Source: Candidatus Eiseniibacteriota bacterium
Lineage (GTDB): Bacteria; Arandabacterota; Arandabacteria; JAGLYR01
DNA: 23,662 nucleotides
Direction: 5' to 3'
Assembly: GCA_023132135.1 (NCBI GenBank)
Contig: JAGLYR010000307.1
Coordinates: 1 to 23,662, forward strand
Every line of letters begins with the position of its first letter. Positions within the stretch are counted from its first letter, which is position 1. The position numbers and the translations under genes were made by a program. Under the pieces are notes generated by a model. That model ran no database searches, was not told the origin of the DNA, and saw only the letters and a program-made list of their open reading frames with translations. This document shows, one piece after another, positions 16,952 to 23,662 of this stretch.

Positions 16952-17485
16952 ATGGAGGCCGATGAAGGTGGGTTCTCGGGAGGGATTGCCGGAGAGCTCG
17001 TGTCTGAAGAGTTCTTGCATTGTGAGAAGCAAGATGTAGACGCCAGGCGTCGGGCGATGCTCGATGCCTGGTGTGATTTACTGGAGAGTGCACAGAAAGG
17101 CCGGTTGATTGTGCATGGCCGAAGCATGATGCCGGCCCTTTGTCCCGGATGGAGTCTGATTGTCCGGCCTGTGTCTGTGGAGCGTCTCCGGTCGGGAGAC
17201 GTGGTGGTCTTTCTGTTGGGCTCCAGGCTTATTGCCCACCGGATTGCCGCGGTCCTCGGCTGGGGTCGGCACAGAAGCCTGTTTGAGAAAGGGGACGCCG
17301 GGGGGAAAGCGCGTCGGTTGGACCGAACGCAGGTGGTGGGGCGCGTGGAGCAAGTACTGGACGACAGCGGTGAGCCGGTGAGCGCTGAATCCTGGCGGTG
17401 GAAACGAGTTCGGGCAACCGTTGTCTCCTGGGTCGTCCTTGCTCGCCTGTTCGCAAGGAAGGTGCGCAGGGTCGCGTGGGAGTGA
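16952..17485 (+). CDS. S24/S26-type signal peptidase-like protein (Ser/His type)
   Basis: A 177-residue protein from ATG 16952; the frame is open further upstream but overlaps the precursor gene. The core resembles S24/S26 peptidases: VHGRSMMPALCPGWSLIV (nucleophile Ser58), LRSGDVVVFLLG, then LIAHRI with His96 and FEKGDAG with Asp115. A His in this place instead of the bacterial catalytic Lys is typical of the archaeal/ER-type (S26B) signal peptidases. Similar small S24-like genes often occur in polysaccharide and peptide-modification loci. It has no N-terminal membrane anchor; only one modestly hydrophobic stretch lies near the C-terminus (about 155-167). It could remove the leader of the upstream peptide. 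The next gene begins four bases after its stop. Confidence 0.75.
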   Translation: MEADEGGFSGGIAGELVSEEFLHCEKQDVDARRRAMLDAWCDLLESAQKGRLIVHGRSMMPALCPGWSLIVRPVSVERLRSGDVVVFLLGSRLIAHRIAAVLGWGRHRSLFEKGDAGGKARRLDRTQVVGRVEQVLDDSGEPVSAESWRWKRVRATVVSWVVLARLFARKVRRVAWE

Positions 17486-17489
17486 GTGA

Positions 17490-18335
17490 GTGGTAGCTAA
17501 TGGCCGTGACGGGGAGAGAGATCCGTTGAAGGAAGAACACGGGGTGGTCCTGTCAATAGCGGGGCAGGGGTGTCGGATAGAGTGTCCGGACAACCCGGCG
17601 GCGATCCGGGCTCTCAAGTCTGATTTGCCCCAGTTCGTTTCGGACATGGAACCCGCACTCACCGTGTCCATCCGGTTCGATCGCGGTATGCAGGATGCGG
17701 CGACGCCCGGTTGGAAGGCCCTGAAGATGGAGCGGACCCGGGATGGTTTTCTTGCTCACGGGCCCTCTCACTGGATTCTGGTCCTGCCCGAGTTGAACAG
17801 GATCGAGGCAAGGATCCCCCGGTACTTCCAGGTGGGTACGGTCCTTAGGATCGGGATATCGACGATTCTTCCCCTGAGCGGACGTGGGTTTCTCAGCCAC
17901 GCGGCGGCGGTAGCGAATCGGGAAGGCGCGTATCTCTTTCCGGGACTGCCCGAGGCCGGCAAGAGCACCGTGGTGGCCAACTCGCCGGGAAGGCGGGCTC
18001 TCACGGAGGAGACGGCTGTGATCACGAAAGATAACGGCCGGTTTCAGGTCTTCGGATTTCCCCTCTGGGCGCGGTTCGACATCCTTTCCATGACGGACCA
18101 ACCCACTCCTCTGGCAGGGATGTTTCTCTTGAAGAAAGGGACACCGCGGATCAATCCCGTAAGCCGGTCGGAAGCGCTTGGCTATCTGCTGCAAAATATC
18201 TGCTTCCCCCTGGTTGATCCACAGGCCAGGGAGAGGGTGATTGAGGTGGCGTCCGAGTTCGTCCGGGAGGTCCCGTGTGCCGAACTCGTCTTTGGAAAAA
18301 ACCCGGAGTTCTGGAGGTGCATCGAGCGTGGCTGA
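17490..18335 (+). CDS. HprK-related kinase
   Basis: A 281-residue protein (GTG 17490; TTG 17526 with GGGGAGAGAG upstream is an equally good start). The C-terminal half has the HPr-kinase-type P-loop fold: SHAAAVANREGAYLFPG, then Walker A GLPEAGKST (residues 152-160) and ALTEETAVI where HprK relatives have L-S-D-D. True HprK regulates carbon catabolite control, but this protein lacks the HprK N-terminal domain and sits in a peptide-modification-like operon. HprK homologues in some lasso-peptide clusters phosphorylate the C-terminal serine of the precursor, and the peptide encoded upstream ends in serine. The GTGGCTGA overlap with the next gene implies coupling. The fold is confident; the substrate is a hypothesis. 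Confidence 0.8.
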   Translation: MVANGRDGERDPLKEEHGVVLSIAGQGCRIECPDNPAAIRALKSDLPQFVSDMEPALTVSIRFDRGMQDAATPGWKALKMERTRDGFLAHGPSHWILVLPELNRIEARIPRYFQVGTVLRIGISTILPLSGRGFLSHAAAVANREGAYLFPGLPEAGKSTVVANSPGRRALTEETAVITKDNGRFQVFGFPLWARFDILSMTDQPTPLAGMFLLKKGTPRINPVSRSEALGYLLQNICFPLVDPQARERVIEVASEFVREVPCAELVFGKNPEFWRCIERG

Positions 18336-18606
18336 AGTCATGGAGCAGGTCATGGTCCACAACGCGGATGCCGCTGCGAGGGTTATCGACGGCGAAGCGT
18401 TCATTATCACGCCCCACGACAACCAGATTCACAATTTGACCGGGGTTGCCGCGAGGGTCTGGGAACTGGGGGGCGAAGGGTTGACGGTCCAGCGGATTGT
18501 CGAGAGAATTGTTGAAGAGTATGATGTGAAACCCGAGGTGGCGAAACGGGATGTCATTTCCTTTGTCCGGGATCTTGCGCAGCGCAAGATCGTCACTCTC
18601 AAGTGA
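18328..18606 (+). CDS. PqqD-like peptide-binding protein (RRE)
   Basis: A 92-residue PqqD-family protein. GTG 18328 has GGAGG ten bases upstream, and the eight-base overlap with the kinase gene fits coupled translation; the longer open frame from 18241 lies within the kinase gene and is not needed. The PqqD pattern is clear: GEAFIITPHDNQIHNLTGVAARVWELGG, then LTVQRIVERIVEEYDV and DVISFVRDLAQRKIV. PqqD-type domains (RiPP recognition elements) bind the leader of precursor peptides and present them to maturation enzymes, commonly a radical SAM/SPASM protein, which is exactly the next gene. The likely ligand is the YxxPxV region of the peptide at 16809. Confidence 0.88.
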   Translation: MAEVMEQVMVHNADAAARVIDGEAFIITPHDNQIHNLTGVAARVWELGGEGLTVQRIVERIVEEYDVKPEVAKRDVISFVRDLAQRKIVTLK

Positions 18607-19715
18607 CGCGATCGCGGGGATGGGTATTGGAAACGAGTAGCCGCAGCCAGGATGCCCTGGATTCACTGATCAAGCAGGCGAGCCTGGCTCTGGTGCCGGC
18701 GGTGGTGAAATTGGATCTCACCTATGCCTGCAATCAGAAGTGCGTTCACTGCTGCGTGGTCCCGGAGAGACGCGAGGACTTGAGCCTCGAGGAGATCCGG
18801 GTTCTCTTTGCTGAGATCGCGGACAAGGGCTGTCTGTACCTCTCTCTCAGCGGTGGCGAGATTTTCCTCCGCAAGGACCTGCCGGATATTCTCGAAGAAG
18901 CTCAGCGGTGTGGATTCTCCCTCAGGCTCATGACCAACGGATCGCTGATTCCACCGGAAATGATTCCCCGGATGCGGAAATACCGGGTCGGAGAAGTAGA
19001 CGTGAGTCTGTACGGCGACACCGCCGAGGTCCATGAGTCGGTGACCCGTGTCGCGGGATCGTTTGAGAAAACCGTGGCGAGCATCCGCAGAATGCGAGAG
19101 GCGGGGATCCGCATCAAGATTGGTCTCATTATCCTCAAGCAGAATATCCATCGGTTCCGGCAGATGGTGGATCTCGCCGAGAGTCTGGGAACCACATGGA
19201 ACCTGGATGGATCCATTCTCCGGCGGTTTGACGGGTCGGAGGCTCCTCTGGCGTTCCAGGTTCCGGTGTCTGAACTGGCGGATGTCGTTGAGTACCGGGA
19301 GAGGCGGATGCCGGATCTCAAGCACATGAAGGAGGCGTGGAACAGGGAGAAGTGGCTGGAAGGCGTTCCCTGTGGGGCCGGAAGGGCCATGTGCACGATC
19401 TCGCCCTATGGCGATGTCTTCCCCTGTTCCGTGATGCCGATGTTGGCGGGCAACATCCGCGAGCAATCCTTTGCAGAAATCTGGGATCACTCGGAGGTTC
19501 TCAAGCGGGTTCGGGCCATCCGGCGCCGGGACCTGGAGACGTGCGCAACCTGCGAACTTGCCCCCTTCTGTGTACTATGCCCCGGCCGCTCAGTGCTCGA
19601 CAACGGCAGCCTCACAGAGCCGAGCCTGTTCCGTTGCTCCGAGACGGCCATCCATCGCGATGTCTACGAGAAGATCTACCTCGAGGGGGGATCTTGCGAC
19701 GAACCCCGGGAGTAG
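18603..19715 (+). CDS. Radical SAM/SPASM enzyme, probable peptide maturase
   Basis: A 370-residue radical SAM protein starting at GTG 18603, joined to the PqqD-like gene by a GTGA overlap. The 4Fe-4S motif is Cys43-x3-Cys47-x2-Cys50 (ACNQKCVHC), and the SAM-binding SGGE lies at 83-86. The C-terminal SPASM domain has Cys257, Cys264, Cys275 (SPYGDVFPC), Cys314, Cys317, Cys323, Cys326 (CATCELAPFCVLC) and Cys345, enough ligands for two auxiliary clusters. Such enzymes form thioether, C-C or epimerised products in PQQ, mycofactocin, sactipeptide and related pathways. With a PqqD-like partner and a cysteine-bearing small peptide in the same operon, peptide modification is the best guess; the exact reaction cannot be read from sequence. 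Confidence 0.88.
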   Translation: MTRSRGWVLETSSRSQDALDSLIKQASLALVPAVVKLDLTYACNQKCVHCCVVPERREDLSLEEIRVLFAEIADKGCLYLSLSGGEIFLRKDLPDILEEAQRCGFSLRLMTNGSLIPPEMIPRMRKYRVGEVDVSLYGDTAEVHESVTRVAGSFEKTVASIRRMREAGIRIKIGLIILKQNIHRFRQMVDLAESLGTTWNLDGSILRRFDGSEAPLAFQVPVSELADVVEYRERRMPDLKHMKEAWNREKWLEGVPCGAGRAMCTISPYGDVFPCSVMPMLAGNIREQSFAEIWDHSEVLKRVRAIRRRDLETCATCELAPFCVLCPGRSVLDNGSLTEPSLFRCSETAIHRDVYEKIYLEGGSCDEPRE

Positions 19716-20797
19716 ACGACCTCCAGCGCTGGCGGCGAATCGGATCCGTTCCTGAACCGGAAAGAATGCTGGCAGTGCGCCTGTCCAGGGCTGCGGCAGA
19801 GGGTTCCCCGGAAGGCACCCTTCGGCGTGTCACGGGGGGATCGGTGGACTGGTCGCGAGTCGTGGAAGCGGCTCGGGCTCTCAGGACTGTTCCTCTCCTT
19901 GATGCCACCCTGGTTCGTCACAGCGATCGACTGGAAATCCCCGGCAAAGAGCGGAAAACACTCTGGATGGAAGCGGATGCGTGGCGGCGATGGAATCGGC
20001 GTCTCGCAGCGGAAGGGGAAAGGGTCGTGGCGGCCCTGGAGCGAGAGGGCTACCGCGTAGTGCCGATCAAGGGCTTCGACTATGCCCGGAGACTCTACCC
20101 GGATGTGGGCCTTCGGCCCATGGTCGATATCGATCTTCTGCTTCCCGAGCGCGAGTTGGGGCCGGCTTGTGAATTCCTCAAGGGAACGTTGGAATACCGG
20201 GAGGAAGACAGCCCGGCCGAGCGGCGTCACGGTCGGACTTACCACAAGCGGATTCTGTTCCGATGGGAGGGGGATGAATCACGATGCCTGGACATGCACG
20301 CCGTCTTCTACCACCGGGAGCTCTACCCGGTGGACTATGAGGAGTTGTGGCGGCGGATCGGCGACGGTCGCGCCGGGCTGGAGCCGGAGGATTGTCTGCT
20401 GTTGAGCTGTCTGATCCTTGCGAAGGACCGCTACCAGACAGACCTGAGAGACATGCTGGATATCCACCTGATGATCCGATCCTGCAATCTCGACTGGTCC
20501 GTGGTCCTGGAGCGGGCGCGCGAGTGGGAAGTGTCAGTGGCCCTGTTCTTTTCCCTTCTGGTGGTGCGCAATATTCTGGGCAGCGCGGTTCCGGCGCGGG
20601 TGCTGGAGAAATGCCGCCCGGGTTGGCTGAGGCGCTCCTGGCTGGAGTTGTTCCTTGCGACGGACCGTATTCCCGTGTACCGGTTCGATCATGGGTCCTT
20701 CCTTCCGAAAATGTTTATCCGGCTTCCCTTGGCGGATTCCCCCGCGGGGTGGCTGCGGTTCCTGAAAGCGCGTATCATGCATCGGGTAATCTCCTGA
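19694..20797 (+). CDS. NTP_transf_5-type nucleotidyltransferase family protein
   Basis: A 367-residue protein whose best start is TTG 19694, behind GAGGGGGG, overlapping the radical SAM gene by 22 bases; ATG 19766 is an alternative, and the open frame upstream is a shadow inside the radical SAM gene. The hallmark of this nucleotidyltransferase family is VVPIKGFDYARRLYPDVGLRPMVDIDLLLP, with Lys126, Gly127, Arg141 and the Asp145-x-Asp147 metal pair (residues 123-151). The remainder is mostly helical and includes a DMLDIHLMIR segment. Members occur in surface-polysaccharide loci and beside HprK-like kinase genes in some lasso-peptide clusters, but the substrate is unknown. It ends the operon; the next gene is convergent. 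Confidence 0.8.
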   Translation: MRRTPGVDDLQRWRRIGSVPEPERMLAVRLSRAAAEGSPEGTLRRVTGGSVDWSRVVEAARALRTVPLLDATLVRHSDRLEIPGKERKTLWMEADAWRRWNRRLAAEGERVVAALEREGYRVVPIKGFDYARRLYPDVGLRPMVDIDLLLPERELGPACEFLKGTLEYREEDSPAERRHGRTYHKRILFRWEGDESRCLDMHAVFYHRELYPVDYEELWRRIGDGRAGLEPEDCLLLSCLILAKDRYQTDLRDMLDIHLMIRSCNLDWSVVLERAREWEVSVALFFSLLVVRNILGSAVPARVLEKCRPGWLRRSWLELFLATDRIPVYRFDHGSFLPKMFIRLPLADSPAGWLRFLKARIMHRVIS

Positions 20798-20860
20798 ACC
20801 TGCCGGCTTGTATTCCTCACCAGCCTGCGGAATTCTGCCCTGTTTCCTCGACACTCGACA

Positions 20861-20929
20861 CTTGTCACTTGTCCCTGGCCCTCGTCACACGGACCGGGCG
20901 CTGGCCCCGCCCCAGTGACAGGTGACAGG
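20861..20929. other. Long imperfect hairpin between convergent genes
   Basis: CTTGTCACTTGTCCCTGG (20861-20878) can pair with CCAGTGACAGGTGACAGG (20912-20929): 17 of 18 positions pair when two G-U pairs are allowed, with a 33-base GC-rich loop. It lies in the 152-base gap between the convergent nucleotidyltransferase and O-antigen-ligase-like genes. There is no T-run on either side, so it is not a classic intrinsic terminator, but it could stop or protect both transcripts. Confidence 0.5.
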
Positions 20930-20949
20930 CGACCAGCCCGCGTTCTCCA

Positions 20950-22437
20950 TCAATCAGCCGGCTGCGGAATGTCGGCGGCGGCCCGCGCCAGTCCCAGCCA
21001 GAACCAGAGAAAGGGCTCGGAAAACCAGGACATGTAAGTGTAGACGACGAGCATAGCGAAGGCGGCGGAAAGGAGAGCTGTGCCAAGCGCTCTGGTTTCA
21101 GGATCCCGGGCGGCGCGGACCCGCTTTCTAATACGGGCGAGAGTCCGCCCGGCGAAGAGGGCAAACAGAGTCAGACCCACCACGCCTGTTTCCACGAGGA
21201 GGAGCAGAAACTGGTTGGGGGGATTCTCCACGGGCGACAGAACTGTGAGCCCTTGCAGGGCGAGGGCTTTCTTGATGTAGAACGTGGCGTTCCCGAATCC
21301 TACTCCGAATACCGGGTGTTGCGCTGCGGTTTGCCAGGCGATGAAGGTCTTGGGGTATTCGATCGTGCCTTCCCAGTGCTGGACCGTGGTTTCGCCAATT
21401 CTGAAGAGGAACATCTCGGCGAGATCCACTCCCATCAGCCGAGTTCCCAACAGGCCCGCGAAGACGACCACGGCAGCACAGAGGATCAGGGTCTTCCAGA
21501 TGCGGACAGATCCGCCCCATCCCCGAAGAAGCGGGAGCGCGGCAACGCAGAGAGGAAGAAGAATGAACCCGCCGCGCGAGAAGGTGCCCATGAACACTGT
21601 CACAAGCAGCAGGAGTAGCAGGAAGCTCGCACGGCGAGTTCGCCAAGCCGTTTGACCGGACGCCCCGAGACTCAGGAGCAACACAATAACGGGGAGCATA
21701 CTTAGAGCCAGGTGCTTCGGTTCACCGGACAAGCTGCTGATTCTCGTCATTCCCAGGAATACACCGACTCTGGATATGGCCGTAGGGCCCTGCCGGATGT
21801 CGGTCAGTGGAAGTCCGAAGCGATGGCCCACGAACTGGTACAGACCGTAGATGGCAAGGAGGCCAAAGGAGAGGAGCACAACCTGGATGGTCCGGCGGAC
21901 CATCCGTTTGTCGCGCACGACGGTCCGGGTGGCGAAGTAGATCCCGATCATCAGTGCGAGCACGGCCAGCTGATTGATAGCGCGGAGGTATGGGCCCCGG
22001 AGGTGAAAACCCGAGAATGGAACAACTCGATCCAGAGAGAGCAGGAAAACCAGCGCTGCAAGCAGGCAATAGATCCAGAAAGCCACGAGAAACGCGTCGT
22101 CCCTCGCCCACGGAATCCGGAGAGAGGAACGTCCCTGGATGCGAATAGCAAGCAGTTGGAGAAGGAGAAGCGCTCCCGCGAACTTGCTCAGGGTCACGGT
22201 GACTCCGACATCCAGGACTCCGATGCCCATGATCGGAAGGCAGAAGACCATGGCGAGGAAGGTTCGTTCGGGTCTGGCTAAGAGGTAGAGTATGAGACCG
22301 CAGCCAAGGAGAGCTGCCGCGACCACCAGGGCTGCCTTGGGGAAGACGATGGCCGTCAGGGCAAGGACTCCCGCAGCAGCCGGGGCCGCGATGGCGGCAG
22401 CGACCGGTACATGGACTGTGCTTCGCAGATGGGTCAA
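20950..22437 (-). CDS. O-antigen ligase/polymerase-like membrane protein (Wzy_C family)
   Basis: A 495-residue polytopic membrane protein with about twelve hydrophobic segments. The Wzy_C domain (about 240-440) shows the SLSGEPKHLALSMLPVIV and TFSRGGFILLPL segments, then a large periplasmic loop with HPVFGVGFGNATFYIKK and NQFLLLLVETGVVGL, the usual pattern of WaaL/Wzy-type proteins that join or polymerise lipid-linked glycans. Ligase and polymerase cannot be told apart from sequence. Start TTG 22437 is supported by AGGAGA seven bases upstream. It runs opposite to the RiPP-like operon and is divergent from the sugar transferase, with which it probably shares a surface-polysaccharide pathway. 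Confidence 0.88.
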   Translation of the reverse strand: MTHLRSTVHVPVAAAIAAPAAAGVLALTAIVFPKAALVVAAALLGCGLILYLLARPERTFLAMVFCLPIMGIGVLDVGVTVTLSKFAGALLLLQLLAIRIQGRSSLRIPWARDDAFLVAFWIYCLLAALVFLLSLDRVVPFSGFHLRGPYLRAINQLAVLALMIGIYFATRTVVRDKRMVRRTIQVVLLSFGLLAIYGLYQFVGHRFGLPLTDIRQGPTAISRVGVFLGMTRISSLSGEPKHLALSMLPVIVLLLSLGASGQTAWRTRRASFLLLLLLVTVFMGTFSRGGFILLPLCVAALPLLRGWGGSVRIWKTLILCAAVVVFAGLLGTRLMGVDLAEMFLFRIGETTVQHWEGTIEYPKTFIAWQTAAQHPVFGVGFGNATFYIKKALALQGLTVLSPVENPPNQFLLLLVETGVVGLTLFALFAGRTLARIRKRVRAARDPETRALGTALLSAAFAMLVVYTYMSWFSEPFLWFWLGLARAAADIPQPAD

Positions 22438-22478
22438 TGTCGTTCTCCTGGCCTGGACTGCCCATGAATCCCCTGTAC

Positions 22479-22507
22479 AATCTACCGGGTGCTGGAACGG
22501 GATTCAA
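22479..22507 (-). promoter_or_regulatory. Candidate promoter of the O-antigen ligase-like gene
   Basis: On the minus strand TTGAAT (plus coordinates 22507-22502) is followed after exactly 17 bases by TAGATT (22484-22479), each close to the sigma-70 consensus. Transcription would begin near 22472, giving a leader of about 35 bases that includes the AGGAGA ribosome binding site. Confidence 0.55.
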
Positions 22508-22550
22508 GAATAAGCTCCGCGCATTCGCATATTCGCGTCGCAATTTGCTC

Positions 22551-22580
22551 TTGACAGTGCCGTTTCCAGGGGAATAGAGT
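22551..22580 (+). promoter_or_regulatory. Candidate promoter of the sugar transferase gene
   Basis: A full-consensus -35 box TTGACA (22551-22556), an 18-base spacer and TAGAGT (22575-22580, four of six matches to TATAAT). The -10 box runs into a near-palindrome AGAGTACATGCTCT (22576-22589; four-base outer arms pair), which could be a regulator site. The start codon lies about 100 bases downstream. The layout resembles the candidate promoter at 16617. Confidence 0.55.
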
Positions 22581-22683
22581 ACATGCTCTGGATGAGTGGC
22601 TCGCGGGATGTACGCATCTCGCGGGGCAGGTGTGTATTGTTGTGTCAACGGCGACTGGCCTCCCCGGGGGAGGGAATCCGGTT

Positions 22684-23662
22684 ATGCAGTCCAAGGTTGA
22701 GGTCCGGGTGTCCCGGGCAGGGCGGAAAAAGAGATCCATCATTCTTGGCGCGGGTTTCTCCGGCCGCACGCTGGCGCGGGAGATCGTCCGGTCCCGGAAC
22801 GGGTTTGAAACCGTTGGATTCGTCGACGACGACCCCGGCAAGGTAGGGAAGTGGGTGGATGGGCTTGAGGTCTTCGGGTCGAGCGACCGGCTCGTTCCTA
22901 TCCTCCAGGAGCGCGGGGCGAATACCGTGATCGTCGCGATCCGAAGTCGGGCGAGGCAATCATGGGTCGCGGGGGTTCTCGCGTCTTGCGAAGCGAGCGG
23001 GGTCCGGGTGCTGGAAATGCCGCGCGTGTTCGAGGCTTTGACGGGCAAAGTCCCGGTTGAGCATGTTGACCGATCCTGGTTCCGGGACGGGATCGGTGGG
23101 ATCGGCCGCTCCCGCTCCTACTCCTTCTGGAAACGGGCAGGCGATATCGTCCTCTCGGTGGTCGCTCTGGCTGCCTTCTCAGTTGCGCTCCCATTTGCCG
23201 CAGTTGTCATCAAACTGGATTCACGGGGCCCCGTGTTCTTCCGGCAGGACCGGGTCGGGCTCAGGGGGCGTGTGTTCCGGCTCTACAAGCTGCGAACCAT
23301 GGTTGCTGACGCCGAGGGCGGGGGAGATCCGGTATGGGCGGAGACGGACGACACGCGTGTCACCCGTGTAGGAAGATATTTCCGGAAATACCGGTTTGAC
23401 GAGCTGCCCCAGTTCTGGAACGTGCTCCTGGGCCAGATGTGCGTTGTTGGACCGCGTCCCGAGCGGCAGTTTTTTGTCGACCAGCTATGCAAGGAACTTC
23501 CCCATTACGACCTCCGGCATGAAGTGAAACCGGGCATCACGGGCTGGGCCCAGGTCTGCCAGGGGTACGCGTCCTCCTGTCGGGAGAGTTTCGAGAAACT
23601 CCAGTTTGACCTTTACTACCTCCGGCACCGCTCCCTCATCTGGGATCTGGCCATCGTGCTGA
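22684..23662 (+). CDS. Polyprenyl-phosphate sugar phosphotransferase lacking the N-terminal membrane bundle (3' end cut off by window)
   Basis: The frame is open from ATG 22684 to the window end (326 residues visible), with GGAGGG nine bases upstream. Residues 15-125 form a Rossmann-like domain (SIILGAGFSGRTLARE, TVGFVDDDPGKVG, NTVIVAIRS) as found in the middle of WbaP/WcaJ-type transferases. A hydrophobic segment (about 153-177) leads into the bacterial sugar transferase domain: GPVFFRQDRVGLRGRVFRLYKLRTM, the Asp239-Glu240 pair in FDELPQFWNVLLGQM, VVGPRPERQFFV and VKPGITGWAQV. The enzyme transfers a sugar-1-phosphate to undecaprenyl phosphate to start glycan assembly. The usual four N-terminal membrane helices are absent, and the divergent gene ending at 22437 leaves no room for them. 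Only the last residues should be missing. Confidence 0.92.
   Translation, partial: MQSKVEVRVSRAGRKKRSIILGAGFSGRTLAREIVRSRNGFETVGFVDDDPGKVGKWVDGLEVFGSSDRLVPILQERGANTVIVAIRSRARQSWVAGVLASCEASGVRVLEMPRVFEALTGKVPVEHVDRSWFRDGIGGIGRSRSYSFWKRAGDIVLSVVALAAFSVALPFAAVVIKLDSRGPVFFRQDRVGLRGRVFRLYKLRTMVADAEGGGDPVWAETDDTRVTRVGRYFRKYRFDELPQFWNVLLGQMCVVGPRPERQFFVDQLCKELPHYDLRHEVKPGITGWAQVCQGYASSCRESFEKLQFDLYYLRHRSLIWDLAIVL

Noticed and set aside
17490-18335. True HPr kinase/phosphorylase of carbon catabolite control
   Set aside because: Only the P-loop half resembles HprK, the N-terminal HprK domain is missing, no HPr gene is nearby, and the setting is a peptide-modification-like operon.
19337-19693. N-terminal extension of the nucleotidyltransferase frame inside the radical SAM gene
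   Set aside because: The extension lies over the conserved SPASM cysteines of the radical SAM gene and has no similarity; TTG 19694 has a good ribosome binding site.

Overview
The window is a GC-rich bacterial chromosome segment, hand-counted at about 52% GC in the first 1.5 kb and 61% just after, with later lines looking similar or higher. Coding density is very high, GTG and TTG starts are common, and genes are often joined by ATGA, GTGA or TGATG overlaps. It encodes a rod-shape peptidoglycan machine, a lipoprotein transferase, HtrA proteases and, at the right edge, an O-antigen-ligase-like protein and a phosphoglycosyl transferase, so the cell is probably diderm. The small PurL with separate PurS and PurQ argues against Gammaproteobacteria. 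I cannot name the phylum; an uncultivated lineage is plausible but unproven.

Layout, left to right. (1) 1-2189: the 3' part of an HtrA/PDZ protein whose catalytic serine appears lost, a 53-residue YHS-domain protein, and an intact HtrA-type serine protease. Base composition changes inside this last gene. (2) 2191-8739: purB-purL-purQ-purS-purF, a compact purine operon. Its purS encodes two PurS-like domains in tandem. Between purS and purF lies a 38-bp tandem repeat that reads as three overlapping 13-codon mini-ORFs, each stopping on the start codon of the next and the last on the GTG of purF. (3) 8793-16552: radC, then mreB-mreC-mreD-mrdA-rodA (elongasome), lgt and comF.

(4) 16553-20797: after a promoter-bearing gap comes a tight six-gene operon that looks like a RiPP-type (ribosomally made, modified peptide) locus. 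It encodes a 42-residue precursor-like peptide, a Ser/His signal-peptidase-like protein, an HprK-like kinase, a PqqD-like peptide-binding protein, a radical SAM/SPASM enzyme and an NTP_transf_5-type nucleotidyltransferase. The peptide carries a YxxPxV motif like the lasso-peptide leader motif bound by PqqD-like domains, two cysteines near its C-terminus and a C-terminal serine. The genes could form a pathway in which the PqqD-like protein presents the leader, the radical SAM enzyme modifies the core, and the kinase, nucleotidyltransferase and peptidase act as tailoring steps. This is inference from gene content. (5) 20950-23662: an O-antigen ligase/polymerase-like gene on the minus strand and a divergent polyprenyl-phosphate sugar transferase gene that runs off the end. 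They probably mark the start of a surface-polysaccharide locus.

The items most worth follow-up are the RiPP-like operon, the translationally coupled mini-ORF array before purF, and the tandem PurS.
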